DNA of 64,000 nt from Cymodocea nodosa (Eukaryota > Streptophyta > Magnoliopsida > Alismatales > Cymodoceaceae). The DNA is taken from assembly GCA_036874045.1 (NCBI GenBank), contig CM072339.1, positions 19,785,501-19,849,500 of the forward strand, in the 5' to 3' direction. How positions within the stretch are numbered: position 1 is the first letter of the stretch; each line of letters opens with the position of its first letter. A program made the translations under genes and the position numbers. Positions 11,441 to 25,500 of this stretch are shown in pieces. The notes under the pieces are model-generated. The model ran no database searches, was not told the origin of the DNA, and saw only the letters and a list, made by a program, of their open reading frames with translations.

Positions 11441-13570
11441 GATTACATTTTCTTGTAATCTGTGATCGCAGTTCTCTTAAGAATTGTTCGACGGTGATAT
11501 CCCTTATACCATAGCAAGCTTATTCATGGCGTCTAGCTTATACATATATAGATTGGAGCAGCAAGGACCCGACTTCACGGAAATGAATCATGTGCTTCTT
11601 TATCAACTTCATGCTTCTCACAACCGCTTACTTTCTTGTGCATTGCGTCTCTTTCTTGATCATAAGAACATTGTTCTGGATGAATTGTGGGTTGGCTTTT
11701 TGAGATTGGTTAGATATCCTTCCAACTTTTCAGGAGTCTTGATTTGATAGTCTGTTTGTGGTAAATGAAGCAACTCGATTGCAAACACTTAAGTGCACCC
11801 TCCCTCCCCCTCCCCCCACGCTCATGTAGTCTCCTATTAAATTTAAAAGCATAGAGTATGGATGGTAACCATTGATCTTGCATACAAGGATAAAGGCATT
11901 TATTAATTACTGTTGGCTTTGGATATCTCATTGTCAATTTATTTTCAAGATGATTACGATGATACGATAGAATAAGGTCTAGAGATTGAGAATTAAGGAA
12001 TTTAAGGGGCGCTAGATTTTGAAAAATCTTGATTCCACATGCTTCCCAACGTAAAATAAGGTAGTGCATCTCAAGACATTGTTCATTCCTGTACTCGGTT
12101 TGGAACAAGGGGGCTTAGGATTTTGAGGTTCTATGGTTAGAAGATGCATCTCGCTGGCACTTTCATGATAAAAACATAGTTATATCATCAAATGCCATTC
12201 AAAGGTAAGAATATTGATGAAAAGAACACTCAAAATGGAATGAAGCATCATGAATGTTGATTTTTCATATTTTTATGTTGCTAGTGTTGTTCACAAGATG
12301 AGGAAGAAAAACACAATTCATAGTTCCCCAAAATATGTCTTGTCATTCTTTTTTGGTACAGATTTCTCTCACGAATCCAGAATGCTAAAATCGATGGAGA
12401 AAAAAGTAGCTTCAAATCACAAATATCATCACGCGTCAGTCAATCATACAGAACAAGGAGGGCTGCTGCACAATCGCTCTAAGAATGATGGAATATAGTT
12501 TAATTGGCATGCATTTTATTATTTTTGAGTAGATTTGTTAAGGGTTTTTGCCAAAGTAGTTTGTTTCTGAAGATCAATTCACGTGACAATCTGGGTATAC
12601 GCCAACAACACGTCAACATAATTTGTAACACTAGTAGCTGTTTTTAGGTTTGAATCATTCACAACATAATACCAGGAAATTTTTTGCAACCGACTAATAA
12701 AAATCTGTGATTGAGAATTGGACTGTATTTGATGCTGGTTATAGAAATTTCTAATTATACAATATGATAATTGACCTTCAAGCTAATTCAGAGATTCAAG
12801 GTTTATTGAAAGTCTTACAAATGGCATGATTTATTATAGATGAAACCTGCAATGTAAAGATAGTTTTATTCTTCTAAGTGAATCCATGATTCGTTGAAAT
12901 ATGAACATCCAGCATAAATCCAATTGAATAGATAATTATATTTTTATATGTAACTAAAATCCAATCCACTCTCCCTGTAGAATATGTAGATCGAATGGGT
13001 ATCATAAATCTCTTCAAAGACACCTGATAAAATTGGAATAGGTATCATAAAGGTTCAAAAAAGCATTTACGGGTCAAAATATTATCATATCGGATTATCA
13101 TGTGCAAACTCCTTTACATCTCTATTGCTCTGATATTATGTTTGATATCTGATCATTAAGCTTAATAGCAGTAAATAAAAAGTGAAGAAGTATATGTATA
13201 TTTGACAAAAATCTAATTCTCACTTTCCCATTGTGAAACCATTTCAATGTAATTCAACAAAGGAAAGTCGTGTATGCAACTGGCGCATCCCCAACAAATT
13301 CAAACTGTGGAAATCATCAAATCCTAATTCTAAGGAAATAAATGAAATGTAAAATATAGCTGATTATACAGTGATACTGATATGTTGACTAATTAGGGGA
13401 AATTAATGATTTCCAATCGACTTTTGATCTCTGTACTGATAAGATGCATGGCCAACTCCCATGTGATTGTTCCAGTAAGAACAATTATAGAGCTTGGGTG
13501 ATGATGTCATTAGAATTTTGCTAGTCCAAAATGAGGGTAATTACAGGTTTGAAAATTGCGAAGCCAAGGC
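11441..13570. other. Convergent intergenic region between HPAT and the SET gene
   Basis: Holds the 3' untranslated regions of both genes. No protein-like frame or repeat structure was recognised; open frames at 11484-12498 are AT-rich and motif-free. Confidence 0.5.
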
Positions 13571-16500
13571 TTAATTCAGGTATCTCCTGCAGTTCTTTGA
13601 ACGGCAAAAACATGGGATCTTTTTACCTTCATCCTCATGATTAAAATTGTAATCGTAAGTAATCTCCTCCCCAGGGTTTATGTCTCTCTCAGCAAAGAAT
13701 ACGACCTGCAAGCAAACGATAGATAAGCATGTATATGAAAAGAGACTAGATGTTCCAGCAATTCTTGGCTAAGCATCTTAACAAACAAAGTTAACTAGTA
13801 AAATATTCATTTATTATCAAATGCACCAGTTTATTACAAAGCAACTGTTGTGGAATTTTTAAGTTAGCAACAAGGGAAAAAAGGCAAAATTGGTAGGTAT
13901 TCCAGCCATTATGATCGTACCTTCTTCTCATTCCTCACCGAAATTACTTTAGCAACACAATTTGGCTGTTCAAATCAAAACAGGTGAAAATCTGTTAAAT
14001 AATGATTAAATCCTCTTGCATTCCCAAGTCACTGCGTTGGTATATATTGCAAACAGGTATATAAAATTGAAGGTAGGATTATGAAAGAATGGTTGATAAA
14101 TTTAGTATAAACTATTTGTGAGAGGGCAATAAAAGTAGAAGGAAAATACCAGGCAAGAATGGTTGACAAATCGTGCAATCCCACCTTTTCGGGTGGCATC
14201 AATAATATGATCTTTATCAATTCTGAAGAAGTAGCAAGCACTTTTGCATTGTAATTTCTTTCCCGACTGATATTCAATTTCTCGTTTGTCGGCAACATGA
14301 AGTCCCACAATCTCGCCCACATACTCAACAACCTATGATAGGTCATAGAGGTACACAAATTTGCAGTTGGAAGAGATGCATGTATAAGAATGCTGAAGTC
14401 AGTCTGGCAGGAATATAGTTACCATTGCCCCACGAGAAATGAACAAAGAAGTATAAAGACCCAGTGCATGGATGCCAGACTTATAAACGACTAATTGCTT
14501 CCAACCCTTTACTTGTTTGTATCGAGTATATTCTCTCTGCATCAAAACAAAAAGAAGCTTAACCACAGAAAAAAAAAGTACTAATTCAGCTTTTATGCAC
14601 TATGTTGGTGGCCAAACCTTTTGTTTGGGTCACCACAACTATTTCACTGTTGCATGGGTGATTTTGAATCCATGCTTCTATATTTATAAAAGGAATAAAG
14701 GAAATGCCATAATGTATAAATAATATCAACTGAAGTGCAAAACCATATAAGTTGGAACTGTGAAAGGGGAAAAAATAATGAGAAAAATAAAAACTGCAAC
14801 TGTTGTTAACCATAGAAGAAAAGCTTCAAGATCTAAAATAAAAAGCTCAAGTAGTAGTAGCTCTAACATAGAGTTGGCCAAATTTATGAAACACTAGTAT
14901 AAAATCTAAGCAACGGTTTTTGCTTTGAATTAATGATATACAAGACATCATGCATGCTTCTTCCTATAAATGCCTTCATACGTATTGCCATCCATCTTTG
15001 ATTCCTAATAAAAGTGGGCCTCCATAGTTTAGCCCATCATGTTTGGTATATCCCTGTCATTAGTCTTATCTACTCTTGTTTATATGGTGTGTACTAGTAA
15101 ATTGTAGAAATTTCCTGCTAACTCTAAAAAAATCAAGCTATTACAATTATTTTTCCCAAATCAGTCCTAGGATAGACTAAATTTTCTCTCTTCATTTTCT
15201 TTCCTTGTTTGGAATCTTAATATCTAGTGTGCGTCATCTTTGAAGCCCTTTAGGTCTTGGTTTCGGTTTTGGTTCTCGGTTTTCAGTTTTCAGCTCGCCT
15301 ATGGCTTGTGTAAGCCCCTTGATTTTACAACTTTTAATATATTTACCCTTGCTGCTCAACAAAAAAATCAGTCCTGGCAAAAAAACTTATAACACCTGAA
15401 CGGTTGATCCACAAAATCCACATTCCATGGACTGTACCTGTGCAGCTGTCATAATAATCAGGTCATAGGAAGTCACTCGATATAGGGTTTATTACTAGTT
15501 GAGCAATCTTGGTTTAGGTTGCTTCCGTATCCATTTTTCATCACAACACAAAGAATAGCCAAAGTCGCAACTCCCATTCTTGACTTGAGATTCATGCTTG
15601 TCTGCACTGATCTCATCTAGAACTTCATCATGGCATCAGATTGAAAGGATTTTGAGGTTTAATGAAGGGATTGCAATGCAAGTCTAAAAGTACTTAAAAA
15701 TAAATAGGAAAGGACTTTGATGGCAAGTATTTATATTTGACAAGCCTAAATGTAAGATGGACAAGGGAATAAATATAGATCTTTCATCACCTTGGCATTA
15801 AAAACCCCTCTCCCCATCTATAGAGCCTTTGTTCCAGTTAACAGAATAATCTCCAATGTTATTCCATTACTAATGGTGTAAAGTGTTTATACAAGGAGAG
15901 AAATTTACTAACATAATAAGTAATTACGATCTAAAACTCTCTCAAGTTGAACATATATATCAAGTATGCCTAACTTGCTACAAAGTCTTTGAAAATCTTT
16001 AACATTTAGTTCCTTTGTAAATATGTCTACCAACTGTTGATGAGACAAAGTGTAGATGGTGGTCATTGTCTTCTCTATTATAAGATTCTAAATGTAATGA
16101 TAGTCAATTTCTATATGTTTAGTTTTCTTATAAAAAATAGGATTACTGATAATATGTATAGCAACTTAATTATCACAATGCACCGTCATAAGAGTGGTGA
16201 TGGCAAATCCTAGCTTACAAAGAAAAGATTTTATCTATATGATTTCACATCTAGTTTGAACCATAGCACGATATTCAACTTCTACACTAAAGAGCAACAA
16301 CATTCTATTTCTTCCTCTACCACATTACTAAATTTCTACCAACATATATGTAGTAACTCAAGGTGGATTTTCTATCTCCATGGTCTCCATATCTGAAATC
16401 AAAGAAAAATTCTACTTGAAGATGACCATGGTTTTGATAAATCAATCATTTCCTAGAAGAGCCTTTGACATACAAGAGAACTTGAACAACTCCCCAATGA

Positions 16501-19500
16501 ACTCTCCTTGGTTGTTGCATAAACTAAGATAGTAGTCCTATAAAAAAGGTAATATCTGAACGAGTACTAGTGAGATAAATCCATTTCTCAATCAATCTTC
16601 TATATCTACCTAGATCTTCAAAAATTTCAAATGAGTTATCCTAAAAAAATGGATTTTGTGTTATAAGTGTCTTTTAATTTGTATCCCAAGAGATCAATCT
16701 CCTACAATAAATCCAAGGTATATTTCCTTTGTGAGAAAGATACTTTTCCCTTAGAATAGGCAAATTCTATACCAAGAAAGTAGTCAGGTCATCTCAAGTC
16801 CCTAGTAAGAAAATGAACTACAATATGTGTTTTTATTGTAACAATACCAATTGAATCACTTCTTGTTACCAAAAAATCATCTACATAAATAGTAACAATC
16901 ACATGTCCAGTACCAATAAGCCTCACGAAGATGGAGTGATCAATCTGACATTTGGTAAACCCTCCTTAAGCACTAAACTTCTAAAATCATACCTTAAGAC
17001 TCTGCTTTAATACATAAATTGTTTTTTTTAAAGAGACATACCATATTCTATCCTTAAGCAACATACTTAGGAGGTTGCTCTATCAACATAGTATCCTCTA
17101 GATCATCATAAAGAAAAATATTTTTCACGTTAAGGGGGTGTTTGTGTATGTCAGAAAGTTCAAAAATACTATAAGTCAGCACAAACACTTACATAATTTT
17201 CCACACTTTCATTTCTTTCTTTCTAAAGATTCTTAGCAAGCACAAACCCCCCCTAAGTGTTTATTAGGAAAACTTATTTGATTTGTTTTTATGTTTATAT
17301 TAATAAATTCTTTTAGAAGTAAATAAACAACTTTTCACACAAATTAAATATTAAGTCCAATTTATATTTTTAACTGCAAGTGCACAGTGTATATTATATT
17401 TGTGTGCAAGTACATATCTCACAGAGATTGAGTAAGAATTGTGTAATATTTTAATTTTTATACCAAAATTTGTATGTATTCAATTAAACACATCGTTGAA
17501 TTACTGTTAACTCAACGAACTTAACTCGTAGAGTTACAGTCAACTCAATAAACTAAACTCGTGGACTTAGTTAACTTCACAAACCTAACTTTCCAATTAA
17601 ATACTGTTATTCATAAAGGAATTTGGTCATCCATTAAGCGATTTCACAGAATGTAAATAACATTAATTAAGTTTTTTAATGTTAGTTAATCTGAAATTTG
17701 TCATTAAATAAAACCAATATTCAGATATTTCAAACAATAACCATTAATATGCTTAGTATTCTGAACAAATCAACTTCAATAAACAATAAAACTAATTTGT
17801 ATTTTCTGAATCAAACAAACATAAAATATTTACACTACTGATAATGATAATATTAATCACGATACAAAACAAACAATACAACACTTTAATACTAAATGTA
17901 AACATAAATAATTAGTTAAAGATGAGCAAAAGGTGAAATGTAAAAATCTCACATTAAAAATTTCTGTCACTACATGCGACACAATTACATCACTGAAAAC
18001 TTAATCACTTACAATCTTACCTCCTCTTCCTATACAATCTCCTTTTCAGTATACTGACATCAATTCGAAACTAAGGCTAAAAGTTTTACGATCTCTTGAG
18101 ATATGAGTCAATATTTGGTGAAAATAATTTCCCTTCCTACGACGCGATCACTCCTCACAGTAGTTGTCAATCACCATATTTAACTTAGAATCGACCCGAC
18201 ATCCGAAAAGTATTTTCACAAACCTCCGATGATTGGTGATTTTGTTGGTGTTATGAAGCTTCAAGGAACTTCCTGTTAGGAACGAATGACTTCACCAGAA
18301 GGGGGTAAATGAAGAACAGCGTGAATTTAAGTCTATTTTTCACTTTACTAACTAATTTGATTAATCAGTTTGCACAAGTAATAATCAGATAAAAATATCA
18401 TGCACAGCGAAAATAAAGGTAATAAACACAAGAGAATTTTAGGTGGTTCACCAACTCAGCTAGTCCACCCCCAATGATCACTTGAACTTCACTAAGTGTC
18501 TCAACACTTACACACTTGCTTTCAGGTCAAAGCAAGAACCAACCACACAGAAGTTTTCAGGTATAAACTTCAGAAAACCAACACTCAGAAGTTTTCAGGT
18601 ATAAACTCCAGAAACCAATACTCAGAAGTTTTCAAGTATAAACTCCAGAAAACCAACACTCAAAAATTTTTAGATATAAACTCCAGAAAACCAACCTCTT
18701 GAGTTTTCAGGTTGAAACTTAAACCAACAACTGAATGAAACTTAAAGGTTGAAGTCACGAACCAAATGATCCTTCTTGGATCAGACTTTCAGCACATGAA
18801 GAGCTTTAAGAATCTTCTTGTAAATCTAGTTTTCAATCGATTCTTTGTTGAACTGAATTTGAACTTTCTTCTATATCAGTAATTGATCTGTAATGTATAC
18901 TATATCTCTGTATGTAATTTTATCTGTAATTTCACTTGTAATCTCTTTTTGAATACTGAATGATCTGACTGTATATATGCTTGAATATCCAACGATCATA
19001 TTTTCTCCTCAACGGATTTATTCTGTTGTACTTGATTTGACTTCAGTCCCAAATACAGTAAGTTACCGTTCAGAAAGATATTTCAAGATATCCTTCTGAT
19101 TTTCTTAACCTTTCAGATAGTTAGCTGTGTAACTTTCCGAAGAATGTTTGTAACTCACCGAAAGATCACTTAAGTCTTTCTACCATGTAAGATTCCAGAT
19201 CATACAATGCGAGCTGTCATTCAATCAGATACTTGTAACTGTAACTTACCGAACTGTTACTTAACTGTCGGATAGTTAACTACAGTAACCCTCCGTTAAG
19301 TTTCCGATTCCGATTGCTTCAATTCAGCACGTGCATAAAAGACTAACTTAAGTTTCGGATGGTTATACCTATAATTCACCGAAACGCTTCAAGATTTCGA
19401 ATAATTATCTCCAATAACTTTTCGATTTTCCTTTTAAGCTTCTGTTTAGATTTCTACACGTGGGAAATTCAATAACTTAAGTTTCGAATAGTTAAACTGT

Positions 19501-22500
19501 AACTCACCGAAACTCTCTTGAAATTTCGGATAATTATCTAACTCTCCGATTTTTTCTTTTAAGCTTTTAACTACTGTCTTCTCCATTCTGCACGTGCGTA
19601 ATAGGATAACTTAAATTTCAAAAAGTTATACCTGTAACTCACCGAAAAAGTTGGATAGTTATCTTCCTAACTCTCCGAAAAATCCTTTAAGTTTCTGTTC
19701 TGAATTTCTGCACGTGGTTAATTGAATGACTTAAGTTTTGGATAGTTAGCCTTTCTAACTTTCTGATTTTCCTTTTAATTTCGGATAGTTAACTCTTTAA
19801 CTCTCCGATCATTCAACCAATTGCCTTTAATAACTCTCCGAAGGCTTTATAATTTCGGATAGTTATTCTGCTAGCTATCTGATAGTATTGCTACTGCTTT
19901 AAACTTACTCTTCAGATACTTAGACCTATAACTGTCTGATTTTCCTGTAGCTCTATAATAGTATCTTCTAAAACTTTCTCTATCTGTTCGTTTGCTTTCT
20001 GATCTTTTACTGAGCTATCATATTTGTGAAATACAATTTGGTTTCCTCACATAGGTTTTTGCATTATCAAAATACTAGGGTCCTAACACTTCCGACACTT
20101 CTTATAGTTAGCGTGATCCTCTACCTCACACCCTTTCTTCGTCTTTCTCCTCTTCTTTTATATATCTTTCAGCAGTAACTATTTTTATTTAAATGATTGG
20201 TTAGATTTCCTTTATTCATATCAACAATGGTGATTTCTTCTTCATTCTACAAGTTAATTCCTGTGTGATACGTGTAATCATGATTTTCCTTTGAATTTTC
20301 TGTTTTTGCTACTATAATGACATGTTAGAAAATAAATAGTTTGTAAAGTTAATGTAACTCAACAGACTTACTTCGTTGACTTAATTATAAAACACATGTA
20401 ATAAAAAAATAACTTAACAAGTTCAAATGTTTTGGATAGTTACAACTATATATATCCGAAACTTATATGTATTTTGAATAATTAGCACCTAACATTTCGA
20501 AAGATAGCATGTGTCCTTAGATAATTTTATGATAAAAAGGTATTTCGAATACTTACAAACCTAGCTATCTAGTACTTAAACGCATTTCGAATAATTAACA
20601 TCTAACTTACCAAAAATCTACTTAAGTCATGTATTAATATCACAACATGTATACTCTAGGAAATAATAAAATATTCTTTAAACATTTAAAACATAAATGT
20701 CCAGTACATAAAATGTAACTCTTCAAAATAACAGATAATTCAGATACTTAAAAATTAAAAAGCATGTAACTTACTGACAGTTAAAAAATATACTTAATTA
20801 ACATTAATTCCCTAAAATTATGTAGATTCTTTTATTAAAAGATATAATAGTACAATTATAACATAAAAACTTAATTCTCATATGATAAGTTAAATATTAT
20901 ACAATTAACTATTATTTAACCTTTAATATTATGTACTTTTTCATTCTAAACATCAAACTAATGTATTTTCCAGAATTAATTGAAAACAATATATAAAAGA
21001 ACCCAAATTAAACTAAGGTAGACTACAAGAGAAAAAGTCTATTCAAAATCAATGTCATAAGTTTGAGTAAACCCATGTGCAACCAATTGAATTTTGTACC
21101 TCTCTACACGGTCATCAACCTTGTGCTTGATTGTGTACACCCAACGACAAATCACAATCTTTGTTTTTATTGATTAAGGAACTAATGTCCATGTTTAATG
21201 AAAAACTAATGTTTTCATTTCTTTGTCCATAACTATTTTCCATTAAGGTAACTACAATGCCTCATGATGATTCTTGGGAACAAACTTAGAAATAAAATTA
21301 AGAGCAAAGGTATAGAGATTAAGTGATAGGTAATCATAGGTAACAAAATGTGAGATAAGATGTGCAGTACAAGTTCAAGTACCTTTATGTAGAACAATAG
21401 GAAGATCAATAATAGAAGGTTGTGGTGGGAGACCATCATCTGATAGGAGACTTGATGGAACTATAGTAGGAGGTGCTATACATAATCACCAATGATATAC
21501 TTGAAGAGATGGTGATACTTGTGTAGTAGGAATGTCCTACCTAATTGATCAAGTAAGTCTCTTGATTTGGATTTGGCAACATATCGAACATAGGTAAAGG
21601 AAGACATTCAACAACTTCTTTGTTGAACTCAAAAAATGACTGAGACTTTAAAAAAATAAGAAAGCATTTATAAGGTGGATGATAACACTGATATCCCTTT
21701 TAAGTGCAAAGATATCCAATGAATATACACTTAAGAGACCTAAGAGCAAGTTTGTCCTGACTTGAAGTGAGATCATGGACAAAAGCAACGTAACCAAAAA
21801 CTTGTAGAGTAAAGTGGAACAATTCATCATCAAGACAAAGACAACATAGAGATATTTCACCCCCTAAGGCATCAGAAAGTATTCTATTGATCAAATAAGT
21901 GATAGAAAGAATAATCTAACCATAGATATATAAGGACCTTCATATGCACCATGAGAGTATGTGCAACATCTAATATGTGTCGATGTTTGCATTCTGCAAC
22001 TCCATTCTACTATGAGACATGTGCATACGTAGTCTGATGAACAATTCCAAGAGATTCATAAAAAAGTTGAAGAACATTTTGTTAAAATTTCAAAGCATTA
22101 TTAGTGCAAAAGAATTTAGGAACAATAGAATAATGATTGCAAATTTTATTGAAATAACTTTTGATAACATCCAAAATACATGATATGTCTTCTAATAAAT
22201 AGACCCAACAAATACGAAAATAATCATCAATAAACACAACATAATACTTGTAACTAGACATAGATGAACCAAATAGAAAGAACTTGCACTAGATAACAAA
22301 CGAGACCGACAATAGATAGCATGAGGATGCTTACTTAATTGACATGACTCATAATCAAAATGAGAAATTAAGTATCATGGCAAAGATTATTGAAGTTTTT
22401 AATGAGAAAGATGTCTTAACCGATAACACCAAAAAATAAATGGATCCAACATCATGTAAGCAAGGTCATAGGGTACCACATCTTTGACCAACATATACAC

Positions 22501-25500
22501 TCCTAACAAAGTTTTACAACCTAAACCAAGTCTCCTTGTCCATAGATCCTGAAAAATGCAATGAAAAGAAAAGAAAGTAACTGAGCATGATAATTATTTA
22601 GTAATACTACTAATGGATAGAAGGTTCACAGGAAAATCAAAAATGTATAAAACACCTTAGAAGGTAAGGTCAGGTGTGACACAAGCATCACCTTGTCCAA
22701 AAATCGAACATGTGCGTTCATTTTCCACTGAAACAAAACTAATAGAAGTGATAGGTGAAATGTGTTTTAAGAGGTGTGAGGTACCTATCATATGAAAGGA
22801 GACTCTAGAATCAATTACCCAAGAATCATTATAAGAGACTAAGTGGGTAATAGTATCTGAGGATGCAATCATGTGTTTCTTTCAATCGAAGTAGCTTAAT
22901 ATTCTCTTATAAGGGTATGTTCACAATGGAAGTCAAAACATCAAATATTCCCATAGTCATATGAGTAGAATTGGAGTAGCTTTGCCAAACTTATTCTAAC
23001 ATTTCTCCAATGGATGATTCATTTTACCACAATATATACATGGCAAAAATTTATTCTATCCTCCCTTACTACCACGAACTGGAGGAAGAGACCAATGATC
23101 AACTTCTTGAAGCAATACCAAACAAGCTACCATCACAAATTGTTCACTACTCCTTGATTGGCATGAAGAGATTTTTAGCATCTTGGCAAAGGTAATCGGC
23201 AAGTTTAAGATTGTGTCTTTACCTAATATTTGTGCTTGAATCTTGTCTTCAATGTCAGAGTTTAGACTATGAAGGAAGGTTGTCACATACAACTCATCAT
23301 GATGGTAGTAGAGTGTCTACACATTAAAGACAACTAACTAAAGTATTTCAAGCTCTTGAGTTAGAACTCAAAAGTCTGTAAAGTGATCTTCGATAGGTCA
23401 TCCTCCTTGTCGATTATTGAAAAGTAGTTTGTATACTTCAAAAACACGTGATACATTCTTGTCATATCCATACTACAAAGTGTCCCAAATTTTCTTTACT
23501 AAAAAGAGCATTGTCATACTTCAGGAAATCATTGGCTCCATGTTGTTTGTCAACCATGAGATCACTACAACATCAACCACACACCAATCTTCATAGTTAG
23601 AGTCTTTGAGATCAAGAGAAGGGTGTGTCACATGCCTTAGACAATGATAAGTGATAAGAAGTCTTAAAGCTATTAGCCCACATGAGAATTTTTTCCATTG
23701 AGCTTTTCAAATATACAACTGAGATTTTTGACAAATGATTCACAAGATGTCATCTCTCAACATAGGAAGAACAACTCTTACAAGTTTTTTTTTCTTGAGA
23801 CACCTTTTGGCTTCATAGGACAAACTAGATGATGCATCGGAAGTGCTTTAGAAAGACCCAAATATCAAGTTGTCAAAAGGGGCTGGCCTTGTTATAGTCG
23901 TTGGCTCAAATGTAGAGTTCTAAAATGTGGAAGCATAGGACTGAGCCAAACCTAAGATGCTGTGAAGGATGGAGAGGAGAGACAATCGCTTAGCTAGGCA
24001 ATTAAGGAGAATCACATCGCAACCAAAGATGATCAAAGAATCATATCACAACCAAAGACAATTGGTGAATCACATCACGACTAGAGACGATCTTCACCTA
24101 TGTCGCAACTCATGACCACTGATTATTCAAAGATCTCGGATGAACAAAGGGTGAGGAGGACCCCACGCGTAGATGTTAGAACACTACATGCAAAAGAGGG
24201 AGGGTCATCGCAAGAGAGACCTGCATGAGGAGAGCGATGAACAGGAGAGCCGACAATGATGATTGCAATAGGCCTTAATGATTGCCAATGAAGATATATC
24301 ACCAATGAATATTAGGGATTAGAAGAATATTAAAGTTACTCTGATACCAAGTTAACAGAATAATCTCTAATGTTATTTCATTAACTAATGGTATACAACG
24401 TTTATACAAGAAGAAAAATTTACAAAAAAAACCCTAACATAATAAATAATTACAATCTAACAGTTCCCATGCTACAAGGATATGAAGTTAGGGCTAGAAT
24501 AAATGAACCTAAAGAAACTATTGAAATGTTATTCTTTACCAACAGGGCAAAAGAAACCTTGGTAACCAAGGTCCTCATGGAAATAGGATGAGTACAAAGG
24601 TGGATTCTCTTCAAGAAAAAGAGGGCAGCCCTCTAAACACTATGAAACCTGATAATGAAAATAAACTTGCCCAATATGCAAGTTGGTCACAATTGTTGAC
24701 TTGTAGGCATCAAGTTGACCACTCATATCAATCAAGATCAACAAATTCCCAAGTCCTAGCATCTGGTGCCAATGTCAATAGTTCAACAAAAGAATAGATG
24801 ACAAGCTCGATCCTATCATATGACCATAAATATAGGTACCTTGTCTAATTTTTCATCTTATTCTAGAAATAGTGTGATTCAAAATGCAACCAGGACTCTT
24901 CTCATAAAACAATTAGGATATGTTAAGTTCAATGTTCAAACTACGAAAACATTAGATCTTTCAAGAGTTATTTATGTCCCTAGCATGAAACATAATTTAA
25001 ATTCTGTAGCTGGGCTAACTAATGGTCTGGAATCCACCCCTAATTCTAGAATTATCGATCCAAAATACTTCACCTTAATCGGGACCTAGAGCAAAGACAA
25101 ACAAAGCGTGTTTTCTGGACAACATTGTCACTCAATCTGTGTTGCTATCTCTGCCAATAAGGTAGATGCATAGATGTGACCATCCTAATGATCCAATCTT
25201 ACTTTTACATCAAAGTTCTTATCTTATGAGCTGCCATAAGGGAAAGTCTCGTAGGTTTCCCTTCAAACACTGATAAAGTGATAAAACTACTACTTTCATA
25301 TTCGGTAAAATTCAGTAATGATATTTGGGGTAGAACCCTTGTTACTTCTCTTCATAATGACAGATATTACTTGATTTTTATTGATGATTTCTCTCGTTTT
25401 ATTTGATTTTTTTCCTTTAAAACAAAATTCTGATTTTTTTGGTACTGCTTGACTTTTGAAAAATGTCCATCATTTCTATAAATAAAATCTTACCTTTCAA

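Larger units (their letters stand above)
15836..24462 (-). mobile_element. Ty1/copia retrotransposon, full length but decayed and invaded
   Basis: The element is bounded by a perfect 5-bp duplication, GTTCC at 15831-15835 and 24463-24467, and has two short LTRs. The primer-binding site TGGTATCAGAG (initiator Met tRNA) directly abuts the 5' LTR at 24339-24349. Minus-strand relics run in copia order: gag (about 23050-23290), protease with WVIDS (about 22800-22860), integrase tail KCIFIGY (about 21700-21760), RT start [15 protein letters not shown] (about 21080-21130), RT core YVDDFLV (about 16870-16890) and the RNase H end [13 protein letters not shown] (about 16000-16060). Many stops and frameshifts show it is inactive. 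A MITE and a larger block with a solo LTR interrupt the RT between about 20945 and 17133. Confidence 0.9.

Noticed and set aside
18496-18702. 68-codon frame made of NTQKF..INSR-type repeats
   Set aside because: Produced by the 38-bp tandem repeat inside the solo LTR.
24350-24462. Possible pararetroviral or other viral insertion near the tRNA-Met primer site
   Set aside because: All neighbouring coding relics are in Ty1/copia order (integrase before RT), and the element has LTRs and a 5-bp duplication.
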